Assembly: GCA_003021685.1 (NCBI GenBank)
Contig: PXRO01000037.1
Location: 105,586-169,585 of the forward strand
Direction of reading: 5' to 3'
DNA from: Halobacteriales archaeon QS_4_62_28
Lineage (GTDB): Archaea; Halobacteriota; Halobacteria; Halobacteriales; Haloarculaceae
DNA: 64,000 nt
The first letter of the stretch is position 1. The number at the start of each line of letters is the position of its first letter. The position numbers and the translations under genes are program-made. This document shows, piece after piece, positions 18,310 through 26,800 of the stretch. Below the pieces are notes generated by a model. That model ran no database searches and was not told the DNA's origin. It was given only the letters and a program-made list of their open reading frames with translations.

Positions 18310-19314
18310 ATGCAACAGTATCTCGATCTCGTCGATTCGACGCTCAGCGAGGGGACGTACAAGCCAAACCGCACGGGCGTCGACACGATTGCGACGTTCA
18401 GCCAGCACTACGAGGTAGACCTCGCGGCGGGGTTCCCGCTCTTGACGACCAAGGACCTCGCCGGCTTTCGCTGGAACTCACTGATCCACGAGCTGCTCTG
18501 GTATCTCTCCGGCGAGGAGCACATCAGGAATCTCCGCGAGGAGACCGGCATCTGGGACGCGTGGGCCGACGAGAACGGCCATCTCGACACGGCCTACGGT
18601 CGGTTCTGGCGGCGCTACCCGATCCCGGAGGACGACGCCCGATTACCCGGCGAAAGCTGGCCCGACGATGCCCACCGCTGGGTGAACGACGACGGCACCT
18701 TCGACCAGATCCAGTACGTCATGGACCAGCTGGCGGACGATCCCCACTCCCGGCGGCTCGTCGTCAACGCCTGGCACCCCGCCAACGCGACGGGTAGCAC
18801 CCTGCCGCCGTGTCACTACACCTTCGTGTTCAACGTCCAGGGCGGCCGTCTCAACGTCCACCTGACACAGCGGTCGGGTGATATCGCACTGGGCATCCCG
18901 TTCAACATCGCCGCCTACTCGTTGCTGGCCCAGGCCGTTGCCCAGCGCACTGACTTCGCGCTCGGCTCGTTCGCACATACCGTCGTCGACGCGCACGTCT
19001 ACTGTGGCGCGGGCGCACGCGGCGAGTGGTACGCCGACAACCTCGGCACCCTGCAGGAGCGCCTCGACGGCGTCCAGACAGCCGAGGACTACCTCGCCGT
19101 CCGGGAGTGGCTGGAATCGAACGCGCCAATCGAGGACGACGGCCAGGAGGGGTACGACCACGTTCCCGGCCTGCTCGAACAGTGCTCGCGCGAGCCGCGT
19201 GAACGGCCGACGATGACGATTGCCGACAGGCCGCTGGACGAACTGACGGCCGAAGACTTCGAACTCGGCGGGTACGACCCCGCACCAGGTATCCCCTTCT
19301 CGGTGGCCGAGTGA
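18310..19314 (+). CDS. thyA: Thymidylate synthase
   Basis: This 334-aa enzyme methylates dUMP to dTMP using methylenetetrahydrofolate. The catalytic cysteine is in 'STLPPCHYTFVFNVQ', followed by the nucleotide-binding 'LTQRSGDIALGIPFNIAAYSLL', the ThyA signature. N-terminal 'GTYKPNRTGVDTIATF' binds phosphate. A GTG 27 bp upstream is possible, but ATG at 18310 (MQQYLDLVDS) matches the family start. folA begins 2 bp after the stop, so the dihydrofolate that ThyA produces is recycled by the next gene product. Confidence 0.95.
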   Translation: MQQYLDLVDSTLSEGTYKPNRTGVDTIATFSQHYEVDLAAGFPLLTTKDLAGFRWNSLIHELLWYLSGEEHIRNLREETGIWDAWADENGHLDTAYGRFWRRYPIPEDDARLPGESWPDDAHRWVNDDGTFDQIQYVMDQLADDPHSRRLVVNAWHPANATGSTLPPCHYTFVFNVQGGRLNVHLTQRSGDIALGIPFNIAAYSLLAQAVAQRTDFALGSFAHTVVDAHVYCGAGARGEWYADNLGTLQERLDGVQTAEDYLAVREWLESNAPIEDDGQEGYDHVPGLLEQCSREPRERPTMTIADRPLDELTAEDFELGGYDPAPGIPFSVAE

Positions 19315-19315
19315 G

Positions 19316-19855
19316 ATGAGCGGGACGGACCAGACTGACGATCAGCGTGGCAGGCGAGACAACGCCGACATCGAAATCGCACTCGTGGTCGCCGTCGCAG
19401 AGAACGGCGTCATCGGCCGCGACGGGGAGTTGCCGTGGCACTACTCCGAGGACCTCACCCACTTCAAAGAGACGACGATGGGCCATCCGGTGGTGATGGG
19501 CCGGCGCACCTACGAGGGCATCGTCGACGGACTCGGCGAACCGCTCCCCGGCCGGACGAACGTCGTCCTGACGAGTCGGGACCGGTCGTTTCCCGACGGC
19601 GCGGTCCGGGCCGACTCCATCGAATCGGCGCTCGACATAGCCCGAGAGACGGACAGCGACGTTGCCTACGTCGTCGGCGGGGCGACCGTCTACGAGCAAT
19701 TTCTCGACCGCGCGGATCGGCTCGTCTGGACGGAGGTGGCGGGAACCCACGAGGGTGACACCTACTTTCCGGCTGTCGAGTGGGACGACTGGCGAGAAAC
19801 TGCGCGCGAGGACCACGACGACCTCTCCTTTGTCGAATACGTCAGAACCGAGTGA
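19316..19855 (+). CDS. folA: Dihydrofolate reductase
   Basis: This 179-aa NADPH-dependent reductase regenerates tetrahydrofolate. Family motifs are 'AENGVIGRDGELPWHYSEDL' (substrate pocket, with the catalytic acid Asp/Glu region), 'VVMGRRTYEGI' (NADPH phosphate contact) and 'YVVGGATVYEQFL'. An acidic, probably disordered N-terminal extension of about 18 residues precedes the core. It is in a thyA-folA operon with a 1-bp gap (TGA G ATG). Confidence 0.94.
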   Translation: MSGTDQTDDQRGRRDNADIEIALVVAVAENGVIGRDGELPWHYSEDLTHFKETTMGHPVVMGRRTYEGIVDGLGEPLPGRTNVVLTSRDRSFPDGAVRADSIESALDIARETDSDVAYVVGGATVYEQFLDRADRLVWTEVAGTHEGDTYFPAVEWDDWRETAREDHDDLSFVEYVRTE

Positions 19856-19917
19856 CACTGCCGGCTGTCCGTCTGTCAAACAGGGAGATCCTCTCGACCC
19901 AGCCACGAACCGTAGAA

Positions 19918-20451
19918 TCATTCGCTCGTCGTGTGCTCTGTTTCTACCGTTGCGTCACGCTGTTCCTCGTTCACTGCCGGATCACGCCAGCGGAGCCAGC
20001 CAAAGAGTGTCGCCGCGAGGAATTCGGTCGTCTTGATGATTCCTTCGGTCGGCGTCGTGACGTAGTGGTCGTAGATGGTGTACAGGACCCCGCCGTGGCT
20101 GTGACTGTCGGGTTCCGGCGCTGGTGCCCCAGTGAGAACGGCCCCGTGCCCGCCCTCGTGCCACCCGATCCAGGCCAGGATCGAGAGGGTCATCAACACG
20201 ATGCCGAGCTGGTAGGCCCGTCTGAGACTGATCACGTCCCGTGTGACGAGATACGGGCCCGCCAGCAACACCGCGGCGAAGCCGACGAAGAGAAACGGGC
20301 GAGGATCCGGCGGGAGCCCCTGGCTCAGGAGTGAGTCGAGTCCCTGGAGGTAGATGAGACTTCGCGGGAACCCCCACCAGAGGTGATACGAGGCGGTGAC
20401 GAAGACCAGCCCCGCCGCGACGGCACGGGCGACTGTGACGCGACGTTCCAT
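19918..20451 (-). CDS. Haloarchaeal multi-pass membrane protein (hypothetical)
   Basis: This 177-aa protein has about four hydrophobic segments ('VAAGLVFVTASYHLWWGFP', 'FLFVGFAAVLLAGPYLV', 'AYQLGIVLMTLSILAWIGW', 'IKTTEFLAATLFGWL') and an acidic tail. A His-rich loop 'HEGGHGAVL...HSHGG' lies between helices three and four. I do not recognise the family. It is divergent from the DUF5788-polX operon, sharing a short intergenic region with a distinctive 14-bp motif. Confidence 0.65.
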   Translation of the reverse strand: MERRVTVARAVAAGLVFVTASYHLWWGFPRSLIYLQGLDSLLSQGLPPDPRPFLFVGFAAVLLAGPYLVTRDVISLRRAYQLGIVLMTLSILAWIGWHEGGHGAVLTGAPAPEPDSHSHGGVLYTIYDHYVTTPTEGIIKTTEFLAATLFGWLRWRDPAVNEEQRDATVETEHTTSE

Positions 20452-20489
20452 GCTCGCTCTCGGTGTCTGGCAGCCAAGAGACCATCGAT

Positions 20490-20512
20490 GCGTACGTCCA
20501 CCGGTATATAAG
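20490..20512 (+). promoter_or_regulatory. Promoter with TATA box and 14-bp recurring motif
   Basis: 'GCGTACGTCCACCG' (20490-20503) is followed directly by 'GTATATAAG' (TATA box, 20504-20512), 25-32 bp before the GTG start of the DUF5788 gene, so the transcript should be leaderless. The same 14 bases plus TATA occur on the minus strand at 28816-28798. The motif position against the TATA box suggests an operator or BRE-like element. Confidence 0.6.
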
Positions 20513-20536
20513 ACCTCCCGGTTCAAACACGGAGAT

Positions 20537-20989
20537 GTGAAAGACTTCGAGCGCAAGCAGTTGCTCGAACGCATCGAGCGCGAGAGCGCGACCATCGGGG
20601 TAGAGATTCCCGACGAGATCGAGGTGCAGGGCGAGGAAATCGACCTCCACTCCTTCGTCTTCGAGATCAAGCGCCGAGACACGATTCCCGCCGGAGAGCG
20701 AGAGCGGGTCGACACCGCAAAGCGCAATCTCCGGCGCGAGCGGTTGCAGCGCAAGCAACGAATCGAGGACGACGACGCGGAGATCACCTGGGCGGAGGGC
20801 GACGAACTCGCGAACTCGATCATCGGGATCGACCGGGCACTCGACGCGCTGGAACAACTCGGACCGGCCGATCTCGAACAGGAGGAACAGGCACAGAAGG
20901 CGGCCGACAAGAAACGCTGGATGAAGTTCCTCCAGAAAGCACTCGGTAACGAAGAGGCAGATTCAGGAACCGGGCGGGCGAGTCGGTGA
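20537..20989 (+). CDS. DUF5788 family protein
   Basis: This 150-aa acidic, mainly helical protein has GTG start 'VKDFERKQLLERIERESATI' and a basic/acidic helix 'AKRNLRRERLQRKQRIED'. The C-terminal part contains 'SIIGIDRALDALEQLGPADL'. I recognise the sequence pattern as the haloarchaeal family DUF5788, of unknown function. The GTG was chosen because it lies 25 bp downstream of a strong TATA box. It abuts polX (start within 3 bp of its stop), so it is the first gene of a DUF5788-polX-Mut7-C operon, hinting at nucleic-acid metabolism. Confidence 0.75.
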   Translation: MKDFERKQLLERIERESATIGVEIPDEIEVQGEEIDLHSFVFEIKRRDTIPAGERERVDTAKRNLRRERLQRKQRIEDDDAEITWAEGDELANSIIGIDRALDALEQLGPADLEQEEQAQKAADKKRWMKFLQKALGNEEADSGTGRASR

Positions 20990-20991
20990 GT

Positions 20992-22725
20992 ATGAGCCGG
21001 AACGACGAGATTGCCAGACAGTTCGAGGCGTTCGCCGATCTGCTGGACGCCAAAGGCGTGGAGTACAAACCGCGCGCGTACCGCCGCGCCGCCGAGAGCA
21101 TCCGGGAGTTCCCGGGCGATGTGGCGGGACTGGCCGCCGAGGGCGAGAAAGCCCTCGACCGGATCGACGGCGTCGGTGACGCCATCGCCAGCAAGATCGT
21201 CGAGTACGTCGAAACCGGCCAGATCGAGGAACTCGTTGCGTTGCGCGAGGAGTACCCCATCGAAATGGCGGCAATCACGAGCGTCGAGGGCGTCGGTCCA
21301 AAGACGGCGGGGAAACTCTACGAGGAACTGGGGATCCGGACGCTCGACGACCTCGAGGCCGCCGCCGGGGCCGGCGAGATCCAGGCGGTCAAAGGCTTCG
21401 GTGCGAAAACCGAACAGAACATCTTAGACAACATCGACTTCGCCCGCGAGGCCCACGAACGACAGTTGCTCGGCGAGGCCCAGCCCTACGGCGAGCGTGT
21501 CGTCGAGTATCTCGCCGACGTGAGCGCGGTCGACTCGGTCGAACTCGGCGGGTCACTCCGGCGTTGGCGGGCGACTATCGGCGACGTGGACGTACTGGTC
21601 GGCAGTGAGGAGGCAGGTCGCGTCGTCGATGCCTTCACCGACTGGCCCGACGCCGACACCGTCATCGAGGCCGGTGACAACAAGGCAAGCCTGCGGGCCG
21701 ACGGCGTCCGGATCGACCTCCGCATCGTCGTCCCCGGGGAGTTCGGGGCGGCACTCCAGTATTTCACGGGGAGCAAGGACCACAACGTCGCCGTCCGGAA
21801 CCGGGCAATCGAGCGCGACCTGAAGATCAACGAGTACGGCATCTTCGACGTGTCCGATGTCGAGGACGACGACCAGCGAGCGGGCGAGCGAATCGGCGGC
21901 GAGACGGAGGCCTCGATGTACGAACCGCTGGGCATGGCGTGGGTCCCGCCGGAACTGCGGGAGAACCGCGGCGAAATCATTGCGGCCGCCAGCGGGGAGT
22001 TGCCCGCCCTCATCGAAACCGACGAGATCCGCGGGGATCTGCACACGCACACAGCGTGGTCCGATGGCAGGAACACCGTCGCTGAACTGGTCGAGGGAGC
22101 GGCGGCCTTCGGCCACGACTACATCGCGATCACCGACCACGCGACCGGACCGGGAATGGTCGGCGGCGTCGGTCTCGACGACGAGACGTTGCGCGAGCAA
22201 CTCCCCGAGATCCGTGCAGTGGCCGACGACGCCAGCATCGAGGTGTTCGCGGGCGTCGAGGCCAACATCGCCGAGGACGGCACGATATCGGTCGACGACG
22301 ACCTGCTGGCCGATCTCGATTGCGTGGTCGCCTCGCCCCACGCCGCGCTGGACGGGGACGGTACCGACCGTCTCGTCGCGGCGGCCGAACATCCGTCCGT
22401 GGACGTGATCGGTCATCCGACCGGCCGCTATCTCAACCGTCGGTCCGGGCTGGATGTCGACGTAGACCGACTCGCGACGGCCGCGGCCGACGCCGGGACG
22501 GCACTGGAAATCAACGCCAATCCGGCCCGGCTCGACCTGTCGGGCGGTGCCGTCCAGACGGCCATCGAGGCGGGTGCGACGATTGTGATCAACACCGACG
22601 CACACTCACCTGATCGCTTCGCCCTCGTTCGCTACGGGGTCCACACCGGCCGGCGCGGGTGGGCAGCGGCCGGCGACGTGCTCAACACCCGTGAGGTCGA
22701 TGGCATCCGCGAGTTCCTCCACTGA
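20992..22725 (+). CDS. polX: DNA polymerase X family protein with PHP domain
   Basis: This 577-aa repair polymerase has helix-hairpin-helix repeats at the N-terminus ('LDRIDGVGDAIASKIVEYV', 'TSVEGVGPKTAGKLYEEL'), a nucleotidyltransferase palm with 'GGSLRRWRATIGDVDVLVG' (catalytic Asp pair in GDVDV), and a C-terminal PHP phosphoesterase domain from about residue 340 ('GDLHTHTAWSDGRNT', 'AITDHA', 'NTDAHSPDRF'). PolX fills short gaps in base-excision repair and the PHP domain gives 3'-5' exonuclease. A GTG two codons upstream is an alternative start. It overlaps or abuts DUF5788 upstream and the Mut7-C gene downstream. Confidence 0.93.
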   Translation: MSRNDEIARQFEAFADLLDAKGVEYKPRAYRRAAESIREFPGDVAGLAAEGEKALDRIDGVGDAIASKIVEYVETGQIEELVALREEYPIEMAAITSVEGVGPKTAGKLYEELGIRTLDDLEAAAGAGEIQAVKGFGAKTEQNILDNIDFAREAHERQLLGEAQPYGERVVEYLADVSAVDSVELGGSLRRWRATIGDVDVLVGSEEAGRVVDAFTDWPDADTVIEAGDNKASLRADGVRIDLRIVVPGEFGAALQYFTGSKDHNVAVRNRAIERDLKINEYGIFDVSDVEDDDQRAGERIGGETEASMYEPLGMAWVPPELRENRGEIIAAASGELPALIETDEIRGDLHTHTAWSDGRNTVAELVEGAAAFGHDYIAITDHATGPGMVGGVGLDDETLREQLPEIRAVADDASIEVFAGVEANIAEDGTISVDDDLLADLDCVVASPHAALDGDGTDRLVAAAEHPSVDVIGHPTGRYLNRRSGLDVDVDRLATAAADAGTALEINANPARLDLSGGAVQTAIEAGATIVINTDAHSPDRFALVRYGVHTGRRGWAAAGDVLNTREVDGIREFLH

Positions 22726-22732
22726 CGACACG

Positions 22733-23194
22733 ATGGATCGACTGGTGCTCGACGTGATGTGTGGCAAACTCGCGACGTACCTCCGGATGTGTGGATACGA
22801 CGCGGCCTACGCGCTGGACCTCCCAATCGGGAGCGACGAGGGCGTGCCGGACGACGAACTGCTCACGTATGCACAGGACACCGGCCGACGAATCGTCACC
22901 CGGGACCGGGACCTGGCGCGCCGCGCCGAGGACGCCGTGCTGCTAAAGCGCCGAGAGACGGAGGACCAACTCGGGGAACTGGTCGCGGCCGGCTTTGCGT
23001 TATCGGTCGACGAAGAGCCGTCGTTCTGTGGTGCGTGCAACGGCCCGCTGACAGGTGTCAGCCCCGAAGAACCGACGCCCGACTACGCACCCGATCCGGC
23101 CACCGTCGACGTGTGGCGCTGTCAGTCCTGTGGGCAGCACTTCTGGAAGGGGAGTCACTGGGACGACGTGGTGGAGACGATAGAACGCCTCTAG
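22733..23194 (+). CDS. Mut7-C RNase domain protein with zinc ribbon
   Basis: This 153-aa protein begins 'MDRLVLDVMCGKLATYLRMC', the PIN-like Mut7-C fold with acidic residues at the active site ('DVMCG', 'IVTRDRDLARRA'). A C-terminal zinc ribbon follows ('FCGACNGPL' and 'RCQSCGQHFWKGSHW'). Mut7-C proteins are predicted RNases. An in-frame ATG 33 bp upstream is possible. It is third in the polX operon and its stop overlaps that of the convergent LolA-like gene by 4 bp. Confidence 0.87.
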   Translation: MDRLVLDVMCGKLATYLRMCGYDAAYALDLPIGSDEGVPDDELLTYAQDTGRRIVTRDRDLARRAEDAVLLKRRETEDQLGELVAAGFALSVDEEPSFCGACNGPLTGVSPEEPTPDYAPDPATVDVWRCQSCGQHFWKGSHWDDVVETIERL

Positions 23195-24240
23195 AGACGA
23201 CGCGCGACTTCGAGTGCCGCTTCGGTCGATCCCTCGACGATCACTGCGGTCGTCACACCGTCCTCGGTCCAGGTCACGACAGCGGTGTCGCGGGCCGTCG
23301 TGACGCGAGCAGTCTGGCCGTCAACGGTGGCCGTGGTCCCGTTCTCGACCATTCCATCGAAGCGATCAGTTGCGGTCGTCGAGACGACGCTGACGTTAGT
23401 GCCGTCGAGGACATAGCGCTGGCCGACGACGGTTTCGCCCTGTCGGATGGCCACCGTCGCCTCGGCGAACGTTCCGTCGGGACGGGGCAGGGTCAGGTCA
23501 GTCGCCGTCTGTGCGGCGTCGAAGTCGTCGTACCGGTCAACCGTCGTTAGCGCGATACGGTCGGTCGGTGGCTGGAACGTGCTCTCGTGGACACTGACGT
23601 TGAACGCGGTCGATTGCACGTCGACGACGGTCCGGTTCGTCCCGTCAGTCGCGACCGCACGCAGAACGCGGGTGTCGTCCTGTGCGACCCACAGCGTCGT
23701 CGTCACGTTCGATTCCGCGTAGGCGAGTTCGACCTCGTAGGCGCTGGTCCCGTCGACCGTCGGGGTATCCGCGAGTGTCGCCGTCACTTTCGACTCGTTC
23801 ATGGCCGGTGTTCCCTGAGCCGTGAGTTGGTCGCCGGTCGCCCCAGGCGTCGCGACTGTCTCGCCGCGTTCGAGCGATTCGACGGGCCAGACGGCAGACC
23901 GGTCCGGGCCGACGGCCCACGCGACAGTGCCGTTCGATCCGGCGCGGTAGGTCCGGTCGTCGCTCGTCACGACGACACGGGCGCTCTCGGGTTCGGCAGC
24001 GGCAAACTCGACGGTCGCCGTCCGCTCCGCACTCGCGTTCGAGACGGTCACTTCGGCCGTCCCTGTGATCGTCTCGGCGCTGTGATAGCGCTGCTCGACA
24101 CGGTCGAGGATTTCGTCGCCGGACGGCTGGCCGATGGACTCGAATGCACCGACGCCCATCGCTGCCGTCGACCCCACGACGAGGACAGCGAGGGCAGTCA
24201 GGACGGCCAGACCACGGCGACCATCTGGGCGGGGAATCAT
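23191..24240 (-). CDS. LolA-like outer-membrane lipoprotein-sorting family protein (DUF4367-like)
   Basis: This 349-aa exported protein has a hydrophobic signal/anchor 'LAVLTALAVLVVGSTAAMGV' at residues 10-30. The rest is beta-rich, resembling LolA/RseB half-barrels: 'DEILDRVEQRYHSAETITGT' is the characteristic first helix and strand, followed by two similar halves. Archaea lack an outer membrane, so the protein probably handles lipidated or surface proteins, or acts as a sensor. It is divergent from a MacB-type ABC exporter, with which it may function. ATG at 24240 preferred over the GTG immediately before it. Confidence 0.75.
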   Translation of the reverse strand: MIPRPDGRRGLAVLTALAVLVVGSTAAMGVGAFESIGQPSGDEILDRVEQRYHSAETITGTAEVTVSNASAERTATVEFAAAEPESARVVVTSDDRTYRAGSNGTVAWAVGPDRSAVWPVESLERGETVATPGATGDQLTAQGTPAMNESKVTATLADTPTVDGTSAYEVELAYAESNVTTTLWVAQDDTRVLRAVATDGTNRTVVDVQSTAFNVSVHESTFQPPTDRIALTTVDRYDDFDAAQTATDLTLPRPDGTFAEATVAIRQGETVVGQRYVLDGTNVSVVSTTATDRFDGMVENGTTATVDGQTARVTTARDTAVVTWTEDGVTTAVIVEGSTEAALEVARRL

Positions 24241-24339
24241 CACCGCTGTTTGGGGGCGGAAGATAAAATGTGTTCTTCCTCACAAAAATCGGATACGTTC
24301 GAGTAACGCTGATACGCGTCGGTTCCCTAGCACCGCCGG

Positions 24340-25041
24340 ATGGCACAGCCCCAGTCGGATCCGGTGGTGGCGCTGTCGAACGTCCGAAAGACGTACGATC
24401 TGGGTGGGGTCGTCGAGGCCCTCGCCGACGTGTCGCTCACACTCGACCGTGGCTCTTACGCCGCGGTCATGGGTCCCAGTGGTTCGGGCAAGAGCACCCT
24501 GCTGAATCTCGTCGGCGGCCTCGACACCCCCACGGAGGGGGCGGTGACCGTCGGCGGCCGTGACCTCTCGACGGCAACGGAGAGCGAACGGGCGACCGTC
24601 CGTGGCAGCGACGTCGGCTTCGTCTTCCAGACGTTCAACCTGATGCCACGGCTCACGGCAGTCGAGAACGTCGCGCTCCCGCTCGTCTTCGACGGGTGGA
24701 GTCGCACGGATCGCCGGGAGCGCGCCCGCGAGTTGCTGGCCGACGTTGGTCTGACCGACCGGACGGATCACAGGCCGAGCGAGTTGAGCGGCGGCCAGCG
24801 CCAGCGGGTCGCAATCGCCCGCGCGCTGGCACCGACCCCCCAGATCATCCTCGCCGACGAACCGACCGGGAACATCGATACCGAGACGGGCGACCGGATC
24901 ATGGACCTGCTGGACGATCTTCACGAGGCGGGCAACACCATCTTGCTGGTCACCCACGAGCGCCACATTGCAGAGCACGCAGACCGCATCGTCCACGTCA
25001 GGGACGGCGTCGTCGAACGGATCGAGACGGTGACGGCCTGA
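24340..25041 (+). CDS. ABC transporter ATP-binding protein (MacB/LolD type)
   Basis: This 233-aa ATPase shows Walker A 'VMGPSGSGKSTLLNLVGGLD', Q-loop 'VGFVFQTFNLMPRLTAVENV', signature 'LSGGQRQRVAIARALA' and Walker B 'IILADEPTGNID', with H-loop 'LLVTHERH'. This pattern is characteristic of the LolD/MacB exporter subgroup. The stop overlaps the permease start (TGATG at 25039-25043). The divergent neighbour is a LolA-like protein, supporting a role in moving lipoproteins or peptides at the cell surface. Confidence 0.92.
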   Translation: MAQPQSDPVVALSNVRKTYDLGGVVEALADVSLTLDRGSYAAVMGPSGSGKSTLLNLVGGLDTPTEGAVTVGGRDLSTATESERATVRGSDVGFVFQTFNLMPRLTAVENVALPLVFDGWSRTDRRERARELLADVGLTDRTDHRPSELSGGQRQRVAIARALAPTPQIILADEPTGNIDTETGDRIMDLLDDLHEAGNTILLVTHERHIAEHADRIVHVRDGVVERIETVTA

Positions 25042-26273
25042 TGGATCCCCAGGAGTCACTCCGGATCGCTGCCCGGTCGATCCGTTCGCACAAACTCCGG
25101 TCGACGCTCACCGTTATCGGCGTCGTCATCGGCATCGCGTCGGTCGTCACGTTCGCGACCTTCGGCGCGAGCGTCAAGGCCGACGTGGTCGGCAACGTCG
25201 CCGGGTCCGGTGCCAACAACGTCTACGTCTTCGGTCAGCCAGCCGACGAGGAGGGGTTCGAGCAGGCGCTCCAGCCCGTGTTCACCGAACACGACGTTGA
25301 GCAGATAGCGGCCATGGAGGGCGTCCAAACAGTGATTCCTCGCGGCACAGTTCAGGTCAATTCGGTGACCCACAGCGGCGACACGGTCGCGCTCCAGCAG
25401 GTGACTGCAACAGTCCCGGCGACCGTGACCAACGATTCGGTGGTCGAAGGGCGGGCGTTCCGGAGCGGCGCGAACGAGACGGTCGTCAACGAGGCTGCCG
25501 CCGCGTCCTTCGCCCAGAACGTCACTGTCGGCGACCGGATCACGGTGGCTCGCTCGAACGAGACGTGGACGCTCACCGTCGTCGGCATCGTCAACGGCAC
25601 CGCCGGCGAACTCCCGATCGGGGGCTTTGGCCCGGACCCCCGCGTCTACGTGCCAACTGACCCCTACTACGACACCGTCGTCGAGAGTCCGAATCAGGGC
25701 GTTCGCCAGCGTGCCTACCCGCAATTGACTGTCGTGGCCGACCCCGTCGAGACGCTCACCGTCACCGAGCGCGTCGAATCGTATCTCGGTGCCGACGCCG
25801 ACGCCCGGCAACTCGCACCCGACGGGATCGAACTGGTCGCACGCACGAGCGGCGACTTCGCCGAGGAGATCAGTGACGTCATCGAACAGATCACCCGATT
25901 CGTCACCGGTATCGCGGTCATCGCGCTGGTGGTCGGTGCCATCGGCATCGCCAACATCATGCTGGTCAGCGTCACCGAGCGCACCCGGGAAATCGGGATC
26001 ATGAAGGCCGTCGGCGCGCGCAACCGCGACGTGATGGAACTGTTCCTGCTGGAAGCGACGCTGCTCGGAACCGGCGGCGCGCTGCTTGGCCTGCCACTCG
26101 GACTCGCTGTTGGCTGGGCGGCGACCCGCTATGCCGAGGTTGGCTTCGCCCTGGCACCGACGTGGTCGGTACTGGCCGTGCTGGTCGGTGTGCTCGTCGG
26201 TGTCGTCGCCGGTCTCTACCCGGCGTGGCGCGCCGCGCGCGTCGATCCAATCGATGCGCTTCGCTACGAGTGA
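25041..26273 (+). CDS. ABC transporter permease (MacB/FtsX family)
   Basis: This 410-aa permease has an N-terminal helix 'LRSTLTVIGVVIGIASVVTF', a large extracytoplasmic domain (about 60-290) and three C-terminal FtsX helices ('FVTGIAVIALVVGAIGIANIMLVS', 'LFLLEATLLGTGGALLGLPLG', 'VLAVLVGVLVGVVAGLYPAW'). The conserved 'VTERTREIGIMKAVGARNRDV' is the MacB/FtsX cytoplasmic loop. The ATG overlaps the ATPase stop, indicating coupled translation. The frame is open further upstream only as a shadow of the ATPase gene. Confidence 0.92.
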   Translation: MDPQESLRIAARSIRSHKLRSTLTVIGVVIGIASVVTFATFGASVKADVVGNVAGSGANNVYVFGQPADEEGFEQALQPVFTEHDVEQIAAMEGVQTVIPRGTVQVNSVTHSGDTVALQQVTATVPATVTNDSVVEGRAFRSGANETVVNEAAAASFAQNVTVGDRITVARSNETWTLTVVGIVNGTAGELPIGGFGPDPRVYVPTDPYYDTVVESPNQGVRQRAYPQLTVVADPVETLTVTERVESYLGADADARQLAPDGIELVARTSGDFAEEISDVIEQITRFVTGIAVIALVVGAIGIANIMLVSVTERTREIGIMKAVGARNRDVMELFLLEATLLGTGGALLGLPLGLAVGWAATRYAEVGFALAPTWSVLAVLVGVLVGVVAGLYPAWRAARVDPIDALRYE

Positions 26274-26323
26274 CGTGGCGACTCCAGAACCACCAAGTAG
26301 GCTGCTGTGCGTAGCAGGTAGCG

Positions 26324-26800
26324 ATGGCACTCTCGGACGAGGCACGCGAGCGGCTTGCTGACATCGTCGAACTCCAGCCCACGAAAAACGCTGAACTCCA
26401 GGACCGATGGGGGATGGACAGCGGCAGCGCGGTCCACCAGTACCTCGAAAACGACCTCAAGGAATACTACTACCGCAACGAGGACAGCCTCATCTGCGCC
26501 ACACCCGAGGCCGTCGAGGTAGTCGGTGGCGACCCCGACGATAGCCAGCGCGTGGCCGTCACCGAACGACAGAGCGCGATCATCGACTGTCTCGCAGGTC
26601 CCGACGAGGAGAGCCAGAGCGTCGTCTCCGTGTTGCACGACCTGCGCGAGGCGGATCACGATCCGTTCGTCGACGACGTGCGCTCCGCGCTTCGCTCGCT
26701 CGTCGACAAGGGTATCGTCGAAATCGTCCAGAAAACCGTCCCGACGTTTCGACTCGCGGTCGAACGCGAACGCGTCGACGTGGACACACTCGACGAGTGA
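26324..26800 (+). CDS. DUF5797 family protein (predicted winged-helix)
   Basis: This 158-aa protein starts 'MALSDEARERLADIVELQPT' and reads as two tandem winged-helix-like segments: residues 5-65 ('TKNAELQDRWGMDSGSAVHQYL') and 75-150 ('ERQSAIIDCLAGPDEESQSV', 'SALRSLVDKGIVEIV'). I recognise it as haloarchaeal DUF5797; a DNA-binding regulator is a reasonable inference. It lies 50 bp after the ABC permease on the same strand. Its stop abuts the stop of the convergent DUF5787 gene (TGATCA). Confidence 0.75.
   Translation: MALSDEARERLADIVELQPTKNAELQDRWGMDSGSAVHQYLENDLKEYYYRNEDSLICATPEAVEVVGGDPDDSQRVAVTERQSAIIDCLAGPDEESQSVVSVLHDLREADHDPFVDDVRSALRSLVDKGIVEIVQKTVPTFRLAVERERVDVDTLDE

Noticed and set aside
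16906-18408. 500-codon frame antisense to gatB and the hairpin array
   Set aside because: Runs through the gatB complement and the repeats and lacks any recognisable domain.
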